A DNA stretch of 64,000 nt from Neostapfia colusana (taxonomy: Eukaryota; Streptophyta; Magnoliopsida; Poales; Poaceae). The DNA is taken from positions 64,659,900-64,723,899 of the forward strand of contig JASWHV010000002.1 of NCBI GenBank assembly GCA_030760725.1. Direction: 5' to 3'. Each line of letters starts with the position of its first letter. The first letter of the stretch is position 1. Made by a program: the position numbers and the translations under genes. The notes under the pieces were generated by a model that was not told where the DNA came from, made no database searches, and saw only the letters and a list, made by a program, of their open reading frames with translations. Below are positions 56,017 to 64,000 of this stretch, piece by piece.

Positions 56017-57337
56017 CTACACGTTAATGAAATACTACATGTCAATTTAAATGTAATGTGTGAACGTGAATACTTAATTACTAATAACTCTAGCTAGCCC
56101 TCCCCTTTGGCTCTGAAATCTTTATTGTGGTTTGGTAGGGTCCTAACCAGAGTCTTGACCAAGTTTCATTTGAAACAAAGTTCATTTGAACCTTGTACAA
56201 ATAAAAGCCCATTTGGTCAATATTTGAGCCTCTAACTAATTCCAGGGGTTTTCATGGCTCCAACCCTTACTTTCTGGAAACTAGAATTTAGGATGGTTCT
56301 AATGGAGTTGGTTTCATGTCATTTGAAGAATTCTACAGAAAGTTATGCCCTAATTAAAATTTGAGAAAATCTGAAAAATATTTCTGTACATTTTTCTATT
56401 TTCTCAGGGCAGTTCACTTAATCACCCCATTAGGGTAACTAAATGAACTTGGATGAGTCTGAAAATTTTACTGGGATTCAGGGATTTTCTAATGAACTTC
56501 TCAGCCAAATTTCAGAATTTTTCATAAATTAGTTCTCCAGATAAAATTCCCAATAGTTTAAATTTTAGGGATTTAATTCTGGAAAACTATTCACTTTCAT
56601 GAGCTGAACTTGGTATTGCTGGAAAGTACTCAAAATTCTGAGTTCAGCAAAATTTGGTTCATCGAATTTGGAGTTTCCTAGCCAAAGTTCTATTCATTTG
56701 AAGTTTGAACAAAAACTGGAAATTCGAATAAAATTTAAACTCTGCGGGTGGGGTCCCCCGGCTACGTGTCAGCTCCTCAGCTTACCCACACCGGAGCCCG
56801 CAGAATCACCCGTGCAGCCACACGGAATCCCGGTGCCGCAGCAAATCCCGAGCGCCCCCAGCAGCGACTGACACGCGGGGCCCGCAAGGCTTCTTCCACC
56901 TCGCGCTCCCGCGGCTCCCCGCCGCCGAGCTCGCCGGAGCTCTCGCCGGAGAGGGGTTTCGGCCCTCGGAGCTCCCTGATTCTTGCCGCCTGTGCCTAAC
57001 TCGACTCGGAGAACACACTGGTGCCCTCACCGGAGCTTGACAACGGCCGGAACAGGGCTCCCGACGGCAATAACGGCTGGGAGCTCATTGGCGACGTCAA
57101 ACTCAGCATCCCCTGCATCTTTTTTGATGCGGTTTGCTCAGGGAGCTCCACTGACACCTGCTGATCATGGATATGGGCACCGATCCCCGTGAAAACGGCT
57201 GCAACTATAACCTCATCCGCGACCTAGGCTGGATATCGGCTGTTGCTCGAAAAACTTGGATAACCGCAACCCTAGCCCATGATTCTTGCTGGTTTTCGAT
57301 CCTAGGTGGTCGTGGCCGGGTGTAGATCGTGTGTTTA

Positions 57338-60300
57338 TGACACGACCCCATTGGTCCTGTCGAGCCAGGATCACGCTAAGGGGTGCTGCGTTGCACAGCA
57401 CCGTATAACACACATCAAAGGTGCAAAGCGGAAGCGGAAGTTTTATTACATAAACAAGTTTGTGAACATGTTTACATCAAAATAAGTTCAGTCTACACTC
57501 GCGGGCGTAGACTAAGCATCAAGTGCACGTTCAGCCCTCGAACGTGTCCTTGCTAGCACACATGCACACTAACTCTGCGGCGTGCACGACTCCCACTCGA
57601 CGGGGTTCCCCTCCTGGGGTTCCATCTCCTCTTCGGGAGTCCCTTCCTCATAGAACCCTGCAAAAGCTTCAAACACAAGCAGTGAGCACGAAGGCTCAGC
57701 AAGTCTGACCCGTCTCACCTAAACATGGAACATCTACATGAGGGTAATGGGTTGCATGAGGTAAAAATCATTTGCAAGGACTCGCCTAATTAGTAGAACC
57801 TTACTTTCAAGTTTTAGCAGCAGGTTGTGGAGAACCTTATGCTAAGGCACATGAGAGAGCCGCAATCAAACAAGAAACGCATTTCTCTCATGTACTTTGC
57901 CCAAAGTTGAAAAGAACTTTAATTATCTATAAGCTACAGCATATCATTAACAATCAATGTCCAGCTTTCAATCAGCAACATTTTAACATGTAACTAGCCT
58001 GTTCTTTCTACGTCACGGTATAGTGAACAAGTGGTACTCACTGACCGCGAGGGACGGCGATTATAATCGATTTACACCTGCAGGGTTACCCGAACAACCC
58101 GTCACGTACGCCCGTACTCGATGTTGCCTACAACAACCATCACGGACGCCGTACGCAACTACCTTTCACTCGTCAGCCAAATATTGAACCGGTCCCATCG
58201 TCCCGAGCAAGAGGTCCCTGCACGCGCATCTCTGTGCCGCCAGCCGATTTACACCTCGAGCTCTCAACCTACCCTCTGAACGACGGGCAATGCCTCAATA
58301 CCCAGCTACCCGAGTTACATCAGTTTCCCGGTTCCCATATAGCCAGTAGGTCTTCGGTACTGTTCTAGCTTGTTCAACAGGCCCGCACACGGCTCGGTCC
58401 TCAATCGACACAAGCAGAGCTACAGCACACAGGCCCCAAAGTCCTGCTGCCCTTACTCTCCGCTCGGTCTCATTTTGTTGCCATGTGTATCATGTGCTAT
58501 CTCTACCCGAGCAATGTGCCTCTAGCCTATTCTCGCGAGTAGTTCCAACTACTCGACTTGTACCGAATCCTACCCTATCCTAGCAATGCAGTAGCTAACG
58601 AGGTTTTCAATCCTAAACCCAACCCATGGTTTTCTTGGCTATGCAGTTGGGTTTCCAATCAAGACTCTAATGCAAAGAACAATATTCAAAGATGTGCTCA
58701 AAACAATAAACATTTGTAAAAAGTTTAATGCAAACCGGGGCTTGCCTTGCTGCTCTTGGTCGTAGGCTAGCTGTTCCTCCGGAGTAACGAAGTCTAGGAC
58801 TTCGGGTTCCTCCTCGACCTTAGCGACTACATGATATAAGAAACATATGTATCAATTTAAATGCATTTGTATTAAGTTTGAAGTTGTGAAGTCTATAACA
58901 CTTGCTAGACAGACCTAATGACTGTGAAACTTTTACTGTGGCTTGGTTACAACCTAAACAGAGACTTGGTCAAGTTTTAGTTGCAGCAAAGCTCAATTGA
59001 GCCCTCCACAATTAATTATGTCCTTGACCTTAATTAAAGACTTTTAGGGTGTTCTAAGGATTTTCATGAAACAAACTATGACTTTCTGAAAACTAGATTT
59101 TCAGAGGGTTCTAATGGAGTTGGTCTCACTTAATTTGGAAGTCTCTAACTAAAGATATGAGCTAAACAATGTCAGAGAAAATTCTGAAAATGTTTCTGAA
59201 CATTTTCTATTTTCTCTGGAACAGTTTCACTAATCACACCATTAGGTGGATTAAATGAGCTCAAATGGATCTGAAATTGTTATGGTGGTTCAAGGATATT
59301 TTGGTGAACATCTCAGCAAAATTTCAGAATTTTCCTTCAAAGGATTCTCCAGTTAAAATTCCTAACAGTTTAAATTTTGAGGAATTAATTCTGGAGAAAT
59401 AAGGAATTTCATGAAGTGAAACTTGATTTTCTGGAAAGTACTCAGAGAGCTGAATCCAGCAAAATTTGGTTCACTCAATTTGGAGCTTTCTAGCCAAAGT
59501 TATAAGGATTTGAAGTTTGAAGGAAATCTGAAAATCGGGGAAAAGTTTAAACTCGCGCGTGGGCCCAGGGGACACGCGTCGCACGCCTAGGCGATGGCAC
59601 ATCGCGGCCCACAAGGATTTTGCGCGCCAGCACACCCGATCCTGGCCGCAGCCGGATCCCGATTCAAAATATCTCCCGCTGACAGCTGGGGTCCACCCCC
59701 TTCTTCAACCTCGCGACACCCGCGCCCCGCCGCCGAGGGATCTCGCCGGAGAGCTCGCCGCCGGCTGCTGTACAGCTCAAAACTTCTCGATCCTGGCCGT
59801 CCCTGCCTACTTTTACTCGGGGAACAGGATCCGAGGGTCAGCTGCTCATGACAACGGCCGGAGCATGGTCGGCGATGAGCCGCCACCTCGGAATGACTTC
59901 GGCCATGTCGGCTGACTTCTCTAGCACCTCAGCTACTTGGGAAATCGGTCGGGGAGCATCAGTGGACCTTAGAGAAGGTCGACATGAGCTCGAGGCAGCT
60001 CGGGGAAGGCCCGAAATAGGTCCTCACCGTGCGCCCGATGCCGCCCGTTCGTTCCGCCATTAGTAGACCTCAAATTACGCCGGGCACAGAGGTTCTCCGG
60101 CCCAGAGTTGTGAGGGCAACTTGTGCGTTACCGTGTCTAGCTCGTGTGAGAGCGGCCTGAGGCCCTCTAATCCTTTCTAGAGCACGAATTAAACAGAATC
60201 GTACCCGAAGGTCGTTCTGCACACAGAAAGGGGAAAAGTGGAAATTCGCCGCCGGTGAGCAACCACTCGAGCTGTGGCTCGGGGATGAGCAGCACCGGTC

Positions 60301-61323
60301 ACCCGCGCGTCCCAGGGTGCCTTGGCTCGGGCGTGACAACGCCCTGGTTGGGCTGTCCACGAGAGCACGAGGTGCGGCGGTTCCAAGTCCCGAATTTGAT
60401 CTTTCGGCACAGCCGATATCAATCGGTTTCAACCGAATTCTAGCAACGGGGAGGACGGAGGAAGGTCTCTAGTACCTTGCTGGGGCTCTGGAGTGGAAGG
60501 AGGGCGCTGAGTTCTTGCAGGGAAGAACGGTGGTGCCTTGGCCGAGGAGGGGGCAGGCGCCTTAAGAAGGCTCTGCACCGCCTCACGCCCGCGCATGGGC
60601 AAGCAGCTGCTGGCACGGCGGCTGGCCTCGGTGGCGATCACCGCTGCGGCTCGGCGACCCGAGTGAAAAAGTCTCAGTCGGTTTGATCTGAGCAGTGGCT
60701 GACATGTGGGTCCCACCTCCAGTTTTAACCTCTGAAATTTACTCCTAATCACTGTTGTAAACAGTGAACCCCATACTACCCTTGGCAATTCAAATTATTC
60801 ACCCATGAGCCATTTGAATTGATCAAAGTTCAAATGAGGTTTGGTTTGAATGAATTTCAGCACAAGTTCAGTTTGAAATTCAAATAAAGTTTGAATTTCT
60901 CCCACTTAGCTCATGTCAAGATCAACTCCAAATGGAGTGAAAATTGGTGTGTGAGATCACAAAAATGTGCTGAGTAAGAATATGCCTTCCACTTTTAAAT
61001 TCATGGGATAAAAACAGTTTGAATTTGAATAAGGTTTCAAACTGCCCTCTTCCTAACTATACCCAAACTGACCTCAAAAAGGTTTTGAATTTGGGTGAAA
61101 CTTGGCAGGGACATCCTTAGTAAAGTGTAGGAGTTTTCATATGTCCAGCCCATCTATATCACATGTGGGAAATACCACTTTTGCAATGTGTAAGTTTGTT
61201 CTCTAATGAGCATGTTGATAATTGTTACTTGCTCTTCATTTGTGTTCATCATTCTTCCTCAAATGAGGTGTGTGGTGTGGTGATGAACACTGCAAATGTG
61301 TGTCAAAAACTGAGGCCCTTACA
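57338..61323 (-). repeat. G4 3' LTR, 3986 bp
   Basis: Plus strand TGACACGACCCC to GAGGCCCTTACA. Contents as in the other long LTRs: block two, conserved block (about 58020-58570), block one, AT-rich, GC-rich at about 59560-60700, AT-rich start. No convincing ORF in the GC-rich part. Confidence 0.92.
57569..58826 (-). CDS. Putative spliced LTR-encoded acidic peptide (G4 copy)
   Basis: On the minus strand exon one is 58826-58746 (81 bp), AKVEEEPEVLDFVTPEEQ, AAG|GCAAGC; exon two is 57657-57569 (89 bp) after TTTGCAG, FYEEGTPEEEMEPQEGNP, VEWESCTPQS and TAG. Both are open, with the same phase as all other copies. Confidence 0.43.
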
Positions 61324-61338
61324 TTCCTCCCCCCTTAA
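61324..61338 (-). promoter_or_regulatory. G4 polypurine tract
   Basis: TTCCTCCCCCCTTA on the plus strand is the complement of TAAGGGGGGAGGAA, directly adjoining the LTR start. Confidence 0.9.
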
Positions 61339-61392
61339 AAGAATCTCCTCCCGAGATTATAAGGTGAAAATGAGAGAGAGGACGGTAGAAAA

Positions 61393-61998
61393 TTACCGGA
61401 TATGCGACGTGAAAAAGTCGGGGTAGTTAGTGCGAAGGAATTCTTCGCTCTCCCATGTCGCTTCGTCCATGGAGTGATTACTCCATAAAACCTTGTAGAA
61501 CCACAACGTACGGTTGCGTGTGGTTCGGGCCTTTTCATCAATAATCTGCACCGGTTCCTCCCGATAGGTGAGATCCGGTTGCAGTTCTTCAATGTCTTCC
61601 AGCTGAACGGTAGTTGATAGCTTGAGACACTTCCTCAGCTGGGAAATGTGAAAGACGTCGTGCACACCAGAAAGTGCTTCTGGTAATTTCAGCCGGTATG
61701 CCACCGATCCACATCTTTCGGTAATCTGGAATGGACCGATGAAGCGGGGTGCTAGCTTTCCCCTCACCCCAAATCTGTTTACGCCCTTCATTGGAGACAC
61801 CCGTAGATATACGTGATCCCCAACTTCGAATTGTAATGGGCGCCTTCTCCGGTCCGCATACTGTTTCTGACGGGATTGAGCGGCTTTTAGGTTCACTTGA
61901 ATTAGTCGAACCTTTTCTTCCGCGTTGTTAACAAGGTCAATCCCGAAGGTAACCCTTTCGCCAGACTCACACCAGTTCAATGGTGTGCGGCATTTTCT
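61393..61998 (-). pseudogene. G4 integrase C-terminus and chromodomain (after a frameshift)
   Basis: Minus strand 61998 to the stop at 61393: GRKCRTPLNWCESGERVTFG, the GPY-like PRFIGPFQI, YRLKLPEALSGVHDVFHIS and a chromodomain-like end (WFYKVLWSNHSMDEATWES, then NYPDFFTSHIR). It is the same protein as the next feature, separated by a one-base frame change and TAG at about 62001. Confidence 0.9.
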
Positions 61999-64000
61999 CC
62001 CTATAGTGCCTCGTAGGGCGCCGTCTTGATGCTGGCTTGGTACCCATTGTTGTACGAGAACTCGGCTAACGGCAAGTGATCATCCCAATTCTTGCCATGG
62101 TCAATAGCGCAAGCTCGTAGCATGTCTTCTAGAATCTGATTTACCCGCTCGGTTTGTCCATCCGTCTGCGGGTGGTAGGCTGAACTACGGATCAGCTTCG
62201 TCCCCAAGGCAGCGTGTAGCTGCTCCCAAAAACGGGACACAAATAAAGTGCCCTGATCTGAAATGATAGTACGGGGTACGCCGTACAAGCATAGGATCCG
62301 TGAGATGTACAGTTCAGCGTACTTCTTGGCGTTGTAGTTGGTGTTGACCGGGATGAAATGGGCAACTTTGGTGAGCCGATCGACGATCACCCACACAGAA
62401 TCATGTTTCTGTAAGGTGGTGGGTAAACCGACGATGAAGTCCATGCTCACGTCCTCCCACTTCCAGGCAGGAATGCCCAGTGGTTGCAGCAGTCCCGGTT
62501 TCCGCATGTGGTCTGCCTTCACCCTTCGACATGTATCACACTCGGACACGTATTTAGCAGTCTCTCGCTTCATCCGTGTCCACCAAAACTTTCTTCTGAG
62601 TTCTTGATACATTTTGTTGCTGCCGGGGTGAATAGAAAACTTTGATAAGTGAGCCTCATCAAATATTTTCTTCCGTAACTCCGGGTTTCGGGGTATGACA
62701 ATCCGGTCCTTGAACCATAGGATGCCGTCTCCGTCCTTCCGGAAACATTTCAACTCCCCACTGTCTATACGTCTCCGCAAATGTGACATGCCCTTGTCAT
62801 TCTTCTGGGCTGCCGCTATCTCTTCACGGATGGTGGGGATCAAAGCTAGGTTGTAGAGAGCTCCGTGTGGAATCACATGGAGTGGTGGTTCGCTCTCTTC
62901 CAACGGTGTGATGGTCAGATTATTGACGTGTGACTTGCAGCTCAGCGCATCTGCCACAATGTTTGCCTTGCACGGATGATAATGGATCTCTATCTCGTAA
63001 TCCTTTATCAGTTCTAACCATCTTCGTTGCCTCATGTTCAGCTCCTTCTGAGTGAATATGTACTTGAGGCTTTTGTGGTCGGTATATAAATGTACAAGGT
63101 TACCGAGTAGGTAGTGCCTCCACATTTTTAGTGCAAGTACCACGGCAGCGAGCTCCAAGTCGTGAGTTGGATAATTTTGCTCATGGTTCCTAAGCTGTCG
63201 TGATCCATACGCGACCACTCTTCGGTCTTGCATCAGCACACATCCGAGCCCAATGCCGGATGCATCGCAGTACACATCGAACGGTTTTGTTGTGTCTGGC
63301 TGCGCCAAAACCGGTGCTGATGTCAGGTGCTTGACTAAAGCCTTGAATGCTGCTTCACATGTTGGACTCCAAACATATTTGGTAGCCTTCTTCAGCAGCT
63401 CTGTCATTGGCTTGGCAATCTTCGAGAAGTTCGGAATGAACCTCCGATAATATCCAGCGAGTCCGAGGAAACTCCGTACCTCATGAACAGTTCTCGGGGA
63501 TTTCCAATTCAGCACTTGCGTGATCTTGCTCGGGTCCACAGCGATACCCTCCGCTGAGATGATATGCCCGAGGAAAGGCACTTGCGATATCCAAAACTCG
63601 CATTTGCTGAATTTTGCGTATAACTTGTGATCCCGCAGCCGTTGCAAGACTATACGCAGATGTTTCTTGTGATCTTCCTCCGACTTGGAATATACCAGGA
63701 TGTCGTCGATGAAGACCACGACAAACTTGTCCAGCTCCGGCATGAACACCGAGTTCATTAAGTACATGAAGTGAGCTGGAGAATTGGTGAGGCCGAAGGA
63801 CATGACCAGGTACTCATAAAGTCCGTACCTCGTCGAGAAAGCCGTCTTTGGAATGTCCTCCACCCTTATCTTAATCTGGTGGTACCTGGATCTTAAATCC
63901 ATTTTGGAGAAGATCTTTGCTTCGACCAACTGATCAAACAACATGTCGATCCGTGGCAACGGGTACTTGTTCTTGATGGTTACGGCATTTAATGGACGAT
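61999..64000 (-). pseudogene. G4 pol: RT, RNase H, integrase core (partial at the window edge)
   Basis: Open on the minus strand from the right edge (RPLNAVTIKNKYPLPRID) to 62001. RT has the catalytic FIDDILVYS near 63690-63715; RNase H has FDVYCDASGIGLGCVLM and LYTDHKSLKYIF; the integrase has a zinc finger (HLSKFSIHPGS ... CDTC), MDFIVGLPTTLQ, SDQGTLFVSRFW and HPQTDGQTERVN. All catalytic boxes look intact. The frame ends at PYEAL with a stop produced by a one-base change in length, so full integrase with chromodomain is not made. The 5' part of pol is off-window. Confidence 0.92.

Larger units (their letters stand above)
54422..57337 (-). mobile_element. Reverse LTR A2 of the G2 family, partial (interrupted by G4)
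   Basis: It starts TGTGGCGGACCGGGATCCGC, the complement of the G2 LTR end, and follows the G2 LTR backward: block two, conserved block, block one (55939-56016), AT-rich, GC-rich from 56750. At 57338 the G4 LTR interrupts it; the remainder should lie beyond G4. No primer site is seen on its left, so it is either a solo LTR or a 3' LTR of a reverse element lying further right. CACAT (54417-54421) would be its target duplication. Confidence 0.82.
57338..64000 (-). mobile_element. Ty3/Gypsy element G4 (Tekay/Del type), reverse strand, cut by the window edge
   Basis: 3' LTR 57338-61323, purine tract complement at 61324-61338, then pol on the minus strand to the right edge. It is closely similar to G1 in pol and LTR but much less damaged. 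The 5' LTR and gag lie to the right. GTTTA (57333-57337) would be its target duplication. Confidence 0.9.

Noticed and set aside
59559..60788. ORFs in the GC-rich part of the G4 LTR
   Set aside because: Not conserved with the corresponding region of the sister LTRs; no motif.
1..64000. Host protein-coding genes, tRNA, rRNA, CRISPR or bacterial operons
   Set aside because: Every recognisable protein domain belongs to an LTR retrotransposon; no array of spaced repeats, ribosomal sequence or tRNA cloverleaf was seen.

Overview
This window is nuclear DNA of a plant, almost certainly a grass (Poaceae) with a large repeat-rich genome. I see no host gene, tRNA or rRNA. Essentially all 64 kb is LTR retrotransposons inserted into one another. 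The main family group is Ty3/Gypsy of the Tekay/Del chromovirus type: LTRs of about 4 kb, a primer-binding site TGGTATCAGAGC matching initiator tRNA-Met, the order gag-protease-RT-RNase H-integrase-chromodomain, and a purine tract directly before TGTAA at the 3' LTR. There is also one Ty1/Copia remnant of SIRE/Maximus type and one Tat-type Gypsy remnant. Species cannot be named from the sequence.

Layout. (1) 1-4908: 3' part of a Copia element (integrase, RT, RNase H, long 3' UTR, 3' LTR), inserted in the 5' LTR of Gypsy element G1. (2) 4909-6891, 24984-25208 and 29285-29298: the rest of that G1 5' LTR, split by two further insertions. (3) 6892-24978: a 4.7-kb solo LTR (called A') with target duplication CCATG, itself split by G2. 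(4) 8294-21681: G2, the youngest complete insertion (target duplication TTTTT, two 4.07-kb LTRs about 0.9% different by my hand count), which has pro-pol but has lost nearly all of gag. (5) 25209-29284: reverse-strand solo LTR. (6) 29299-36571: G1 interior (leader, an extra ORF, gag, pol, all broken). (7) 36572-36735 and 40654-44471: G1 3' LTR, split by a reverse-strand solo LTR (36736-40648, target duplication CCTCA). (8) 44472-53027: reverse-strand Gypsy G3, cut off before integrase where G1 sits. (9) 53028-54421: Tat-type gag-protease remnant. (10) 54422-57337: reverse LTR (A2, the G2 family), interrupted by (11) 57338-64000: reverse-strand Gypsy G4, running off the right edge inside RT.

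Inferred order of events: Tat remnant oldest; G3 and A2 into it; G1 into G3; G4 into A2; then Copia, A' and the two reverse solo LTRs into G1's LTRs; G2 last, into A'.

The most interesting signal lies inside the long Gypsy LTRs. Eight of nine copies, from divergent subfamilies and on both strands, carry two exon-like blocks at matching places. The first is usually 78 or 81 bp, encodes an acidic peptide, is preceded by AG and is followed by a GC-type donor (AAG|GCAAGC). About 1 kb on, a second block follows CAG and ends in a stop just after a conserved motif such as TVEWEPCTPPC. Splicing joins them in the same phase in every case. Between them is a roughly 550-bp block conserved at nucleotide level, with a hairpin but no shared reading frame. 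This suggests a small, apparently spliced LTR-encoded protein plus a conserved structured or regulatory segment. I cannot show expression from sequence alone.
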